Positions 28,440 through 39,082 of a stretch of DNA of 64,000 nt are shown here, one piece after another. The notes under the pieces are model-generated. The model searched no databases. It was not told the DNA's origin and saw only the letters and a program-made list of their open reading frames with translations. Every line of letters starts with the position of its first letter. Positions within the stretch are counted from its first letter, which is position 1. The translations under genes were made by a program, and so were the position numbers. Origin of the DNA: Diplonema japonicum (taxonomy: Eukaryota; Euglenozoa; Diplonemea; Diplonemida; Diplonemidae). The stretch covers positions 376,501 to 440,500 of the forward strand of contig OZ025675.1 of NCBI GenBank assembly GCA_964019335.1, in the 5' to 3' direction.

Positions 28440-30281
28440 TTAGTATATTTGCCTCCGTCTCTCGACAGAGGTCTTTTTCGCTATCATGTCTGCTAGAGAT
28501 ACAGCCAGTGGCTCGTTTGTGTAGCTGACAAGTAACAAAGCTGCTTGTTGATTCACAATTTCGTCAGTGTTGCAACCCCCTTGCAGGTACAGCTTCGCTG
28601 CCTCGTTGTACTTCACCCAGTACTTCGCCCGAGACTCGTCCAGTGCGTACATCCACTCCTGGTCTAGGTTCTGTCCCTGCGGCTCAGTTCTGCTCGTGAT
28701 GCTAAACGCTCTGTGCCGAAAGCCCCTCCCGTTCTTCAGCTGCGTGCTGCGAGGTGTGGTGGCAAGCTGCTCTATACTCGGCGACAGGACAGGAGGTACT
28801 TGCACCGCTTCCCATAGCATAGTTTGCTTCTCTATATTGTGCTTCACAAAGGTGACCGCCTTGAGGACAATTCGCATTTCCTGTGTGACAGAGGCGTCTG
28901 CATAAACAGCAGTGTTGCACACAACCCCAATGCCCCACTCCGCACCGAGCCTCTCGTACACAGATGCAAGAACTGCAGCGTGTCCTATGATGCTGAACCG
29001 CCTCACCTCCTCGTTCCCGAAATCCCCAACCAGAACCTTCCCACCGCACACGGCCACGTTCACGTCCATGGTCTTCTGTCGCAGTAAAACGGCTGTCTGC
29101 ACTGCCGCCATTGCATGCTGTGTACATTTTCTCGATGCGTTGAACGAGGCGTGCACGTGGTCCCCGACGAACAGGTCCAGCATCCCCTTCTGTGCACGAA
29201 CGACGTTCAGTGCGAACCCCACAACCTTCGCATGCAGCCGGTTGAACTCGGACGGTTCCGCCTCCGCCAGCTCGATTGAGTTCTTCATGTTCATCACCAG
29301 CATGGTGGCGCGTGTAGCTGCCACCACATGCTGCATGAACCCCTTCCGTGATATGTCCGACGTGACAGTAGGGGTGTAAGCGGTCTGCGACTCCGACTGC
29401 GTGTGCGACTGTGTGCTCTCCTCTTCATCAGAACTTCCATCGTCGTCGCCTTCCAAACAGGACTGCGGGAGGTAAGGTTTATACGACCGTAGGTTCACAA
29501 GAATGGTGTGAAGCGCTTCGTGCAGCTTGTCGGGGAGGTCTTCCTTCGAAAGGTCGAGGTGGGCGTCTGCCTCTTCAAGCTTGAACCCTGCAAGGAAGGA
29601 GGCCACGTCGCGTGCTGCAAGAACACCCAGTTCCAACTTCCGTTTTTCAGCGAGAACCTCATCAGCGAAACCCCTTGTGAAGTAGAAGTCGAGGAGGAAG
29701 ATAGACACCATGAGGAACAGGGTGACGCTGACACCCGAAAAATCTCGAGTACAAGGGAGGTTACTACATGAACACACAGCTCTGCGGTACTCGTGGTCAC
29801 CGTTGAAGTCAGCACCACCGACATCGAGAAGGCCGAAGCGGGTCGCTTGCTCAGCGCTGCTTATAACGAGCCAGAGGCAAAGGGTGATGATGACGACGAT
29901 GGAGGACCTTGACCTGATCCTGCACACGAGCATCACATCGACGATTACCACAGAGAGTGGCCACAACCTTGGCAGCATGGCTCCCATGTTATTGTAGTCT
30001 GCAAGGATAATGCCGATGACGTCTGCGTACCCCACAAGCTCTATGAGGGTGTCGGAGGGCTTCTTGTACACAAACAGCCATATCAAGGCAATAGAGTTGA
30101 CAACTGCCGCCAGGAAGGAAGCTATCTTTGCTGACGTGAACGAGACTACAGACAGGGCAGAGGCAGACAGAATCAGGGTGGTGACGAAGAACCAAATCAA
30201 GGTCTTCTTTCGCTTGACCATCGCCTCATCGTCGTCGGGGAGGGCGAGTTTGCTGACGAGCCAGTTGTGCAGCGACCACAT
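28440..30281 (-). CDS. Membrane pseudo-adenylate cyclase (array copy 6)
   Basis: The protein has 613 residues and starts MWSLHNWLVSKLALPDDDEA. Six membrane segments, CSCSNLPCTR, the linker helix and NLRSYKPYLPQS are present. The linker is QSHTQSESQTAYTPTVTSD. The degenerate cyclase region has LVMNMKNSIELAEAEPSEF, FVGDHVHASFNASRKC and GDFGNEEVRRFSIIGH. The GDFGNEE form is shared with copies 9 and 10 and differs from the GDLGNNE of most others. The segment before the C-terminal domain has an RGFRHRAFS run unique to this copy. It ends QIY. The frame stays open upstream for 141 codons, but that stretch is A/T-tract encoded. The start at 30281 matches siblings. No clear pyrimidine-CAG leader is seen. 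Confidence 0.82.
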   Translation of the reverse strand: MWSLHNWLVSKLALPDDDEAMVKRKKTLIWFFVTTLILSASALSVVSFTSAKIASFLAAVVNSIALIWLFVYKKPSDTLIELVGYADVIGIILADYNNMGAMLPRLWPLSVVIVDVMLVCRIRSRSSIVVIITLCLWLVISSAEQATRFGLLDVGGADFNGDHEYRRAVCSCSNLPCTRDFSGVSVTLFLMVSIFLLDFYFTRGFADEVLAEKRKLELGVLAARDVASFLAGFKLEEADAHLDLSKEDLPDKLHEALHTILVNLRSYKPYLPQSCLEGDDDGSSDEEESTQSHTQSESQTAYTPTVTSDISRKGFMQHVVAATRATMLVMNMKNSIELAEAEPSEFNRLHAKVVGFALNVVRAQKGMLDLFVGDHVHASFNASRKCTQHAMAAVQTAVLLRQKTMDVNVAVCGGKVLVGDFGNEEVRRFSIIGHAAVLASVYERLGAEWGIGVVCNTAVYADASVTQEMRIVLKAVTFVKHNIEKQTMLWEAVQVPPVLSPSIEQLATTPRSTQLKNGRGFRHRAFSITSRTEPQGQNLDQEWMYALDESRAKYWVKYNEAAKLYLQGGCNTDEIVNQQAALLLVSYTNEPLAVSLADMIAKKTSVERRRQIY

Positions 30282-31136
30282 TTTCCCTTTTTTTTCTTTT
30301 TGACAAATTTGTGTAAAAAAAATAATACCTTTTTTTTTTCTCTTTTTTTCTTTCCCCCCCCCCCACTTTTTAATATTATCAAATGCAAACGACATAAATA
30401 AGATTCGGGGCGGAACTAACAAAGACGACAGGTTTTCTTTTTTTCTTTTTTCTTTTTTATCTTTTTTTTTTTTTTTTTTTTTTGCATGAACAAGAAAAAT
30501 AATATATAGAGCTCCGGAAAAAAAAATGTCAACACTTCTTTTTTGGCTATTCAGAATTTTTTTGTTTTGATTATTCGGGCAAAAAAAAGGGCAGCATGCA
30601 ACCATAGGAAGATGACATACATGGTGTACATGACGCCGTTCTTTCAATTGCGATGCTTGTTCTGCCATGAGGGTGGCAGGCTTTGCAACCGGTTGCCAAT
30701 GCAATTTTAAAGCTTGAAATACAGCACCTAGGGTGCATAAAAGTGGTGCACATACACACTTGTGACCCTTCGGTATAGCCCAGGGTCAGGTTACTGTTAA
30801 AAGTACATTGAGAAAAATAACAATGAAATGTTGGTGAAAAAGAGTAGTGGTAGCATTGTTGGGTTTATCCTTCTACAGGTTAACCCCCCCCCCCCCCCCC
30901 TGTCTGTGCACAAACTACAATCAACTGACTCTTCTTTTCTTTTTCTTTCTGGCGTTTCCGCATTTCCAAGTAAATTAAGAACAGCTTTCAGGGAGGGGAG
31001 GAAGGAAGTTAAATAGTAAAAGAAAGGGGGGGGGGGGGAATGAACAGAAGAGCAAAGAAAACTCAAATTAACATGCAAGCTCCTTGAGACGAAAGCTGCA
31101 TGGGGAGAAAAGAATAAGGAGGAAAAAAAAAGAAAA
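30282..31136. other. Spacer, no gene recognised
   Basis: T, A and C tracts plus a mixed stretch at 30590-30800 with no identifiable content. The in-frame extension of copy 6 into this region is not supported as coding. Confidence 0.4.
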
Positions 31137-31186
31137 CTCGATAAAATTTCAGTGTGCATGGGGGTGCTCACTGTTCAGGTAGAAAT
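31137..31186 (-). repeat. LINE-A 3' tail
   Basis: The short tail after the LINE stop codon is shared with 13955-14010 and 37130-37186. It includes CAGGTAGAAATTCACACTAA and GATAAAATTTCAGTGTGC on the plus strand. Confidence 0.65.
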
Positions 31187-34100
31187 TCACACTAATCGGT
31201 CACCGTTCTGCGGTTGCTGTCTGGTGCCTGCGGTGGCTGTTTGTCGCGATGAGATGGACGGCATCTGGGCGAGAAACACTGCTTGGAGTCGTGCTAGGTA
31301 GGGGGGGGTTTGGCTCGAGGAGAAGAGTGGTCTCCTGTCGTAGCCGTGTGCCGTCGGGCCCCCAAGATGTCGAAGGGTATGCACCCTTGATTTGGCGTTG
31401 GCGGGGAAGGCTGACCTTCCACAGCGTGCTGAGCATTTCTGGATGCGACCCAAGATGTATCGCATCCTTGCGGCCTTCTCCGTGAGCAGGTCCTGATCGT
31501 CGAGGGGACCTATGAGTGACCGGCGGGTGGTCTGCTCATAGTCTATGGCGAGTTCCATTGTAGTGACGGAAGTTTTCTTCTTACCATCGTACCATCGTAG
31601 GCCTCTTAGCCACTTGAGGACGTTCTTCAGATGAAAGGTCAGGACCGCGCCTGACGCCCCGTTCGCCTTCAGCAACGCTTCCGTCGGAACATCATGTTGC
31701 CTCCCTGTCGTTACCTCATCCCAAGGGTTGGAGGTGAGCACTCTCTTGCTTCTTTCCGCTGCTCTGGCGTCACGGACCGTCACTACTTTCAGGAGGTATT
31801 GTTGCACCATCCTGGCACGTTCTTTCCCTGCTTTGTCGGCTCCTCTTGGGACTATCCCGTGAAGGGCTGTGGCAGCTGGGAGGCCTTCTCGCTTCACCTC
31901 TGCGTATTGCTCGCTTTCCAACACACTCCTTGCCGGCTCGCACTCCCACAGTGCATGCTCCGTCATGCTGGTCGTTGTCTGGGACCGGTGGTCGCAAACG
32001 TCACACGCTAATGCTGGGTTTTCCACACCAGGGCCATCCAATTTTCTCCCCCACACCCTCGGGTGAGTCGTGAACACTGCACCACTAATGATGCGCCGCA
32101 ACCTAAAGGACACCAACGGTCTCCGGGCCTGGAGCTTTTTCCACCAATAGTTCGTGGACGGGCACGCCCCTGCCTCCATCCCCACGAAGGTTGATCTCTT
32201 CTCGATCAGCCTCTTCGCAACTGCCGGTCTGATGGCTTGCCTCACTTTGTGAGCCACCGCTGTATCTCCGTGCAGGTCGGCCACAAAGGACCATCCCTTC
32301 CCCAGAAAGGGGAGCCATCTGTTCCGCAGGACTCCAATCGGACCCATCACCTCATCGTCATCACGGTCCTGGTATAGACCAATGATCTCACCAACACGCT
32401 GCCGCAAACGCGGAGAGGCCAGGCTCTCCCGGACCAAGCTGTTTATCGTTCCGTAGATGACCTTCGACAGCGGATGTGCCGTATGCCCTGGCAGCAGAAC
32501 GCTCAGTACAGACACGGGGTTTCTCATCCCGAACTGGGGGCCCCACAGGGAGACCACTGCCGCTGTACACATCTTCTTCAGCTGGTCGTCCGAGGGTGCC
32601 GCATACGTTGCTCCGTACAGACACGACGGTAGCACAGTGCTCGTCAACATCGTCGACTTGTTCTCAAACCCTAGTGGCAAAGCTCCGAGACGGGTCAGGC
32701 GTCCCTCCGCTGCGTCCAGCTTGTCCAGCCTGTGATTCCCATCCATGCTCAGGTTCACGCCAAGTGATTTGATCTCCCCAGCTACCTTGAACGAGGAACC
32801 GGTGCATACTAAACTAGGGCCGATCTCGTTTTTCGTCGAGAATCCCTGCGACTTCTTTCCGTTGAGGCGCATCTCTGTCCGGTCCCCGAACTCGATCACC
32901 TTGTTGGTCGCCCTTGTCAGGACCTCCGCTAAACGCGCCAGGAGGTACACGTCATCCGCGTACGAAAGTGACCAAGCTCCTGGTACTTCCGTCATCACGC
33001 ACTTCACCATCACCGACACCAAGGCGTTCACCATGATTACCGAGATGGGGCACCCTTGCAGGATACCATTCGTCACTCGGAACTCTGAGCCAACACCTGT
33101 CGGGAAACGGAATCGCCGCTTCAGGTTCGCATACATAGCTTTCAAGGGGGTCAGTATCCGCTCGTGCAAACCGAGATCTTGCATCAGGCCAAAAGCTATC
33201 TGCTGTGGGACTCTGTCGAAGCACTTGACAAAATCCAACGCAATGCCGTTGAGAGGGGTGCCTGTCAACAGCGCCTCTTCGAGCTGTGTACTGAGCTCCA
33301 TCAGAATGCTATCCGTGCCTCTCTTCGGTCTGAAACCATGCTGAGAGTCGTCGATCCACTTCTCTTGCCACAGCGTGATGTCACGCAGCCTCGCACATGC
33401 CCACAGCCGATAGACCGCGCTCGTGACTGTGATCGGCCGATGGTTCAGAGGAGTCCTCTCGCCACCCTTCGGGATCAACGTCACCAGCGCTGTCAGGAGT
33501 GCTTTCGGCCACTTCCCTGTCGTCTCGACTGCGTTGAACAGCTCGGCCCAAGCATCCAGCAGTACTACCGGCATGGCACGCAGTTCCGCCATCCTCCATC
33601 CATCCACCCCTGGAGCCGTTCTCGTTGACTTCTTGGCCAACACCGCCCTCAGATCCTCTCCTGTAAGTGGTCGAAGTTCCATCTTCTGCGACACGATGTA
33701 CTCCCTGTACCTCGTTCTAAAGGCGTTGTACTGCGGCTCTCCTCGATCCCCACCGTATAGCTGAAAAATAGGGTCCCACTCCTTGTGCATCATCTTGTCC
33801 ATCTCTTCAAGATCTGCCGTGAGAACCCCGTCGCCTTCCACTGCCTGCGTTGCTGATGCCGTTGTGCCCTTCACGAAGGCGGTCACCCTCTTCCGTTCCT
33901 CCTTGAAGTGGGTGTTGATCCTCTCTTCATACTTCCTTTCACGCTCGACCCTCGCGTCCTTTGCGATCACTCGCGCCAGAGCGGACAGGTCGTCGTCTAG
34001 GCGTTGAAGTTTGATGATAATCGTTTCAAAATTGTCCTTCATCAGACCCACCTCGCATCTCGGAAGCTGCGGGAGCTTCGCTAACACCTTTATAGCATTC

Positions 34101-35128
34101 GCCCAAGTCCTCAGCAGCTGCTCCGGCATGTTGCTTGCTAGTCCCCTGTCGAGCAAATCTTGGACTCCCGCAAGGATGTGCGAGACTTTCCGCTTCACCT
34201 CGGCGATGCACTTCTGCCAGCCCACTGCCGCACCTGTCGCCTCAACCACAGATTTCGCCGACAGGCACTTCTCCTTTGGTTGTCGCGCCACGCTTCTCCC
34301 GACGTAGGCCCTCCGTCTCACCGCTGGCAGGTCCCCGATGCAGCATTCCTCCGAAACGCACGCTAACGTACTATACGCATCGTCAATGTCGCCGTCGCCC
34401 AGCTTCTGCGCAAATCCCCCGACCTGTAGCAGCTCAGCATCTCGGTCACCATCAGCAGCTTCCATCGGCAACTCCCTCGGGACGAAGTATTTCCTCGTCA
34501 TGCACTTGAGGGCCGGGATCCGGAGCTGGATTGAGAGGCAGCGGTGCTCGTTGGTGTAGACTGCGTCGTGTACCCACACCTTCTGTAGGCCTGCCGCCGC
34601 GATCGGGTTCAGCAGAACGTAGTCGATACGCGTCTTCGTGTTGGTGGCCTGCCTGGCAAAGGTGTGGCATGGTTCCACGCCATCCCTCTCGGCTTGCAGC
34701 ATAGCAGCATCCACCCAATCGCTCCCCACCGCCTGTTGTAGCACTCCCGACTGTGACACCGCGGTGTTGAAATCGCCTGCCACGATGATCGGTACGTCAC
34801 CGAGGACGCATCTCATCTTGTTCAGGACCTTATCCAGCAGAGCCTCCCGCTGGTGCTTGCCGTGACCGCCCGAGTGACAGTAGACTACGATCAGGTGTAA
34901 CCACATATCTCGACCATCTAGGTTGATCATCGAGTGTACCCACCTGTTGTCGTCAGCTCTTCCTGCCGTATCTTTTACCAGAGCAGGTCGGCGTCGCTGC
35001 ACCAGCAGACCCACCCCGCCCCTCTTCGCCTTATCAGGAGACGCGAGTCCATCGACCACGATGCCTGGTTGCGGGCTCCCCCACAACGCGCGATACCTAC
35101 CGTCGTCCTCGACGTGTCTCCCAACCAT
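31187..35128 (-). CDS. LINE (type A) ORF: endonuclease, reverse transcriptase, C2HC zinc knuckle
   Basis: This uninterrupted ORF has 1313 residues. Residues 1-205 are an APE-type endonuclease missing its first strands: RGGVGLLVQRR, VIVAGDFNTAV-like IIVAGDFNTA (115-123), TRIDYVLLNP (166-175) and NEHRCLSI (193-200). A coiled, charged region follows. The reverse transcriptase is about 480-860: LIPKGG (551-556), LNHRPITV, QHGFRPKRGT, LDFVKCFDRVP (631-641), NGILQGCPIS (687-696) and SYADD (722-726). A zinc knuckle CDVCDH...HALWEC lies at 1042-1063. The C-terminal domain has ELAIDYEQTTRRSL and ends GDRLV. The start at 35128 lies directly after a T-rich tract ending CTTCAG. The endonuclease N-terminus is short, so the copy is probably 5'-truncated although its ORF is otherwise intact. 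Confidence 0.85.
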   Translation of the reverse strand: MVGRHVEDDGRYRALWGSPQPGIVVDGLASPDKAKRGGVGLLVQRRRPALVKDTAGRADDNRWVHSMINLDGRDMWLHLIVVYCHSGGHGKHQREALLDKVLNKMRCVLGDVPIIVAGDFNTAVSQSGVLQQAVGSDWVDAAMLQAERDGVEPCHTFARQATNTKTRIDYVLLNPIAAAGLQKVWVHDAVYTNEHRCLSIQLRIPALKCMTRKYFVPRELPMEAADGDRDAELLQVGGFAQKLGDGDIDDAYSTLACVSEECCIGDLPAVRRRAYVGRSVARQPKEKCLSAKSVVEATGAAVGWQKCIAEVKRKVSHILAGVQDLLDRGLASNMPEQLLRTWANAIKVLAKLPQLPRCEVGLMKDNFETIIIKLQRLDDDLSALARVIAKDARVERERKYEERINTHFKEERKRVTAFVKGTTASATQAVEGDGVLTADLEEMDKMMHKEWDPIFQLYGGDRGEPQYNAFRTRYREYIVSQKMELRPLTGEDLRAVLAKKSTRTAPGVDGWRMAELRAMPVVLLDAWAELFNAVETTGKWPKALLTALVTLIPKGGERTPLNHRPITVTSAVYRLWACARLRDITLWQEKWIDDSQHGFRPKRGTDSILMELSTQLEEALLTGTPLNGIALDFVKCFDRVPQQIAFGLMQDLGLHERILTPLKAMYANLKRRFRFPTGVGSEFRVTNGILQGCPISVIMVNALVSVMVKCVMTEVPGAWSLSYADDVYLLARLAEVLTRATNKVIEFGDRTEMRLNGKKSQGFSTKNEIGPSLVCTGSSFKVAGEIKSLGVNLSMDGNHRLDKLDAAEGRLTRLGALPLGFENKSTMLTSTVLPSCLYGATYAAPSDDQLKKMCTAAVVSLWGPQFGMRNPVSVLSVLLPGHTAHPLSKVIYGTINSLVRESLASPRLRQRVGEIIGLYQDRDDDEVMGPIGVLRNRWLPFLGKGWSFVADLHGDTAVAHKVRQAIRPAVAKRLIEKRSTFVGMEAGACPSTNYWWKKLQARRPLVSFRLRRIISGAVFTTHPRVWGRKLDGPGVENPALACDVCDHRSQTTTSMTEHALWECEPARSVLESEQYAEVKREGLPAATALHGIVPRGADKAGKERARMVQQYLLKVVTVRDARAAERSKRVLTSNPWDEVTTGRQHDVPTEALLKANGASGAVLTFHLKNVLKWLRGLRWYDGKKKTSVTTMELAIDYEQTTRRSLIGPLDDQDLLTEKAARMRYILGRIQKCSARCGRSAFPANAKSRVHTLRHLGGPTAHGYDRRPLFSSSQTPPYLARLQAVFLAQMPSISSRQTATAGTRQQPQNGDRLV

Positions 35129-35161
35129 CTGAAGAAAAAAAAAGAAAAAAAAGAACAAAGT

Positions 35162-35188
35162 GATACTGTTCTTTTCTTTTCATTTCCC

Positions 35189-35221
<33 letters not shown>

Positions 35222-35373
35222 CTACTTTTAATCCTGAGCAACTCTCTTAAAGATTTTAGGCTAGAAGAAATGAATAAAAGCAGGGTTTCACTTTATTTCA
35301 CGCCCACAATCATTTTCCAGAAAAATGGGCAGAAAACCGAAGGTGACGAGGGAAGCGAACCGCTTCCAACGCA
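35162..35373 (+). repeat. Dispersed repeat R1, copy 2
   Basis: It is nearly identical to 20105-20312. It abuts the truncated 5' end of the LINE at 31187-35128, separated by an A-rich run. Confidence 0.65.
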
Positions 35374-35495
35374 AAATGGCCTACAGGAAGGAGCGCAAGA
35401 GGTTTTGCACCTACCACTCGCTCAAACATCACCAAACAGTCAACCGTGGAACAAATGAAAGCCCAAATTCTTTTGCGAGAGCAACTCATCATTAA
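35325..35495 (+). CDS. Small basic ORF with shared leader (56 aa), uncertain
   Basis: It begins with the same 16 residues as the ORF at 20264 (MGRKPKVTREANRFQR), then continues KMAYRKERKRFCTYHSLKHH. It is strongly basic, with a TTTTCCAG just before the ATG. I do not recognise the family. The sharp divergence after residue 16 could be an exon or element boundary. Confidence 0.3.
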   Translation: MGRKPKVTREANRFQRKMAYRKERKRFCTYHSLKHHQTVNRGTNESPNSFARATHH

Positions 35496-35514
35496 ATAAA
35501 ATGTAGTATTGAAT

Positions 35515-35574
35515 AAAAATCAGAGCATGATTTCACGCGTGGCCCTACGGGGTGAAATCAGGCTATCTGATTTT
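35515..35574. repeat. Inverted repeat beside AATAAATAGCTATTT
   Basis: The arms AAAATCAGAGCATGATTTCAC and GTGAAATCAGGCTATCTGATTTT pair imperfectly. AATAAATAGCTATTT follows at 35581. It is similar in plan to 2091-2209 and 16865-16970. Confidence 0.5.
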
Positions 35575-35637
35575 CATTTTAATAAATAGCTATTTACCAC
35601 AAAAAAAATTTAAAAAAAGGGAGCCCAATAAAAAATT

Positions 35638-36809
35638 CACTATGATAGGAACGAAGTGGTTAGCAACGGCCCGCCGCGGTGGCGTGCCTACCTTATGATG
35701 CTCCCCTTTTGGGGTCGTTCCCTGCTACCCACCGTAGTGCCTAGCTGTCGTTTATATCTTCCAATCCTTTCTTTCCGGTAATCTTCTCTCAGTCCTTTCA
35801 GCTTGGTCGCCGTCAGCCCCGATGCAAACAGGGCCCTCCTATCAAAGCCAACGACGTGGTCGCGGCCAATGGATCGTAGTGATCTCACGTTCTTGCATGA
35901 CTGCGCCGGAAAAGCGCGTCTCCTCTTCTCCCTCATCCATGTCGCTTGCAGCGTATCCAGGATCCGCTTGATCCTCACCGCCTTCTTGTCGATGTCAATC
36001 GTCGTGTTGATGTTAACCCCCAGCGTCTTCTTCGTGTAGCACTCGAAGTCAATCGCCAGCTCGATCGCCGACACGGACGTTCCCTCCTCCGCCCACCGCA
36101 GCGCAGCCAGCCATCTCAGCACCTGATCACCATACTCCCTGAGCTGCGGGGTCAGCTTGAGCTTGTACAGTTCCACAACCTTTGGCGCCTCGAAACGCCT
36201 TCCTTGAGTCGTCACCACCCACGGCGGTTCCTTCTCAACCGCGAACCGCTTCACCGCCAGAGCATCGTCCCTGCGCCTCACCACCTCTGCCAAATACCTC
36301 TGCAGCCTCTCCAAACCGCGGAACACGACCTTCCTCGGGAGAATCCCGTGCAGCTCCAAACAGACCGGCCACCTTTCGCTCCTGACCAGACCGTTATATA
36401 CCTCCTTCTTCTGCACCTCCAATGCGACCTCGCACTCCCAAAGCTGGTGTCGCAGCAACCTAACTGTGCTGCCCTTCGCAGCATCACAGACATCGCAATT
36501 GAGCGTTCCCGCTGCTTTGTCCGTCCTCCCCCTATCCAGGTGGTCGGCTTCTTCCTCGCTCCCCTCACCTCCTCCTCATCAGGTTCTTCAGGAGGGGAGA
36601 GTAAAACTTGTTTCGCATACGGGCTGAGGTACGGCACCGCCCCGGCGATTATCCTCCTCACCCGCCACGCTTCGAGCGGTCTACGTGCGCTGCACTTCAT
36701 CCAGTAAGCGTTCGTTGCAGGGGCCGCGCCCATCCCAAGCCCGGCCATCGTGCTTCGCGCCTTCACAATACCCGATGTCCTCATCCTCCGCAGAGCCTCC
36801 CTGAGGTAA
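35638..36809 (-). mobile_element. LINE (type C) C-terminal fragment, frameshifted
   Basis: The first frame (36809 to about 36560) reads YLREALRRMRTSG, ATNAYWMKCSARRPLEAWRV and RRIIAGAV. This corresponds to the region before the zinc knuckle in the type A LINE. Coding then moves to another frame, with a zinc knuckle CDVCDAAKGSTVRLLRHQLWEC and the C-terminal domain (ELAIDFECYTKKTL, RRAFPAQSCKNVRSLRSIG), ending at 35688. The 3' tail continues to about 35638, and a solo copy of that tail lies at 45211-45250. It is a truncated, inactive copy of a lineage distinct from A and B. Confidence 0.75.
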
Positions 36810-37129
36810 GGAAAAAAAAAAAATGGATTCCTTGCCCCAGCTCCCAGACAGGGTGGGTGCCAACAGTTGGTGCCTAACGGCAAAAAAAAAAAAAAAAAAA
36901 AAAAAAAAAGCGAACTCTTTCCTGTAAGAATAGTTTACTCGAATAATACTACCCTTCCCTTTGTGTCTCCGTTCTGTTTCAGGTCCTCACAGTTGCTACT
37001 CTTTCTCTAATGGCCAGAAATTAGGTAAACGAGTACATTAACAAAAACACTTTGACAAATTGCAAGGCACCAGTTTCGTTCCTTTGTTTCGGCCCTCCTC
37101 TCCGGCTTGGGCTCATCAGGAAAAGAAGG
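36810..37129. other. Spacer, no gene recognised
   Basis: A-tracts at 36820-36831 and 36881-36909, and mixed sequence. Confidence 0.4.
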
Positions 37130-39080
37130 GGAAAATTTGATAAATTTCGGTGTGCGGGTGGGTGCTCACCGTTCAGGGAGAAATTCACACTAATCGGTCA
37201 CCGTTCTGCGGTTGCTGTCTGGTGCCTGCGGTGGCTGTTTGTCGCGATGAGATGGACGGCATCTGGGCGAGAAACATTGCTTGGAGTCGTGCTAGGTAGG
37301 GGGCGGTTTGGCTCGAGGAGAAGAGTGGTCTCCTGTCGTAGCCGTGTGTCGTCGGGCCCCCAAGATGTCGAAGGGTGTGTACCCTTGTCTTTGCGTTGGC
37401 GGGGAAAGCATTCTTCCCACTCTTTGCTGTGCATTTCTGAATACGTCCTAAGATGTATCGCATCCTTCCAGCCTTCTCTGTGAGCCAGTCCTGGTCGTCG
37501 AGGGGTCCAGCCAAGGACTGCCGGGTGGCCTGCTCATAGTCTACTGCGAGCTCCATCGTCGTGACGGACGTCAACTTCCTACCTGCGTACCATCTTAGGC
37601 TTTTCAGCCACCTGAGGACGCTCTTCATGTAGAACATTAGGACCTTTCCCGACGCTCCGTTCGATTTCAACAGCTCCACTGTGGGCACAGTGTGCTGCTT
37701 CCCCGTTGTGATCTCATCCCACGGGTTGGTGGTGAGGATTCTGGTGCTCCGTTCAGCCGCTCTGGCGTCTCGTCTTGTCACGACATCCAACAGGTATCGT
37801 TGCACGACTGCCGCCTGTTGCTTCGCAGCCCCCGTTGCGCCCCTTGGAATGATCCCGTGGAGGGCGGTCACTGCAGGTAGGTCACTTCGTGTCATCCCGC
37901 CATATCTTTCGTTTGTCAGGGCAGCTCTCGCTGGTGCACATTCCCATAGGGCGTGCTCTGTGACTTCTGTCGTCGTCTGGCATCGATGGTCGCAGACGCC
38001 GCACGCAAGAGACGAGCTTTCCACACCCTCACGTTCATCCAATTGCTTCCCCCACACTCGAGGGTGTACCGTGAACACTGCACCGCTGATGATCCGCCGC
38101 AGTCTGTACGATATCAGCGGTCTCCGTGACTGGAGCTTCCTCCACCAGGCGTTCGTGGACGGACATGCACCCGCTTCCATTCCAGCAAAAGACGACCTGC
38201 CGTGGATCAATTCCTTTGCAACAGCCGGTCTGATCGCCTGTCTTACTTCATGGCGTCTCGCACTGGGCACCAGAGCGCGCAAACCTTCAATGAAGGACCA
38301 CCCCTTGTTCAGGAAGGGTAGCCACCTCTTCAGCAAGACCCCTAGCGGCCCCCTCTCCTCGTCGTCCTCTCGCTCCCGGTACAGTGTAACAATCTCATTG
38401 ACTCGCTGCCACAGTTGTGGGGAGGTGAGGCTTTCTCGCACCAGGCAGTTCACCGTGTTGTAAACAATCTTCGCTTGTGGATATGCTGTGTGTCCAGGTA
38501 ACAGCACATTGAGCACAGCCATCGGGGATCTCATCCTGAAGCGCGGTCCCCACAGGGAAGTCACCGTCGCTGTACAGAGCTTCTTCAGCTGGTTGTCAGA
38601 CGGCGCAGCGTAGGTCGTACCGTATAGACAGGATGGTAGCACAGTGCCCGTCAGCATTGACGCCTTGTTCCCGAAGCTTAATGGCAATGCACCAAGCCGG
38701 GACAAACGGCCTTCGGCGGAATGTAGCTTGTCCAAACTATGTTTCCCGTTCATGTTCAGGATCACGCCAAGCGCCTTGATCCCCTTCGTCACTCTGAACG
38801 ATGAGCCTGTGCACTTCAACCAAGGGCCGATCTCATCCTTCGTCGAGAATGCTTGTGACTTGTTTTCGTTAAGGCGCATGCCTGTCCGCTCGCAAAACTC
38901 GATTGTTTTGTTGGTCGCTCTCTTGAGTACCTCGACCAAACGCGCAAGTAGGTACGCGTCGTCCGCGTACGACAGCGATCGCGAGCCAGGTACCTCAGCA
39001 ATCACGCACTTCACCATCACTGACACCAGAGCGTTCACCAGGATGACGGAGATTGGACACCCTTGGAGAATTCCATTTGG
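37130..39080 (-). mobile_element. LINE (type A) copy 2, 5'-truncated in the reverse transcriptase
   Basis: The ORF 37185-39080 is open. It starts within the reverse transcriptase at NGILQGCPIS, then has SYADDAYLL, the zinc knuckle CGVCDH...HALWEC and the complete C-terminal domain ending GDRLV, with the type A 3' tail to 37130. The residues match the 31187-35128 copy closely but with many substitutions. Its 5' end is fused directly to the (TA)n tail of a LINE-B remnant (39083-39178), which makes the open frame appear to begin MRTRGRLTK; that start is not real. It lacks endonuclease and catalytic palm motif A. Confidence 0.8.
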
Positions 39081-39082
39081 AG

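Noticed and set aside
30282-30704. 141-codon N-terminal extension of array copy 6
   Set aside because: It is encoded by A/T tracts, absent from siblings, and would precede the conserved MWSLHNW start.
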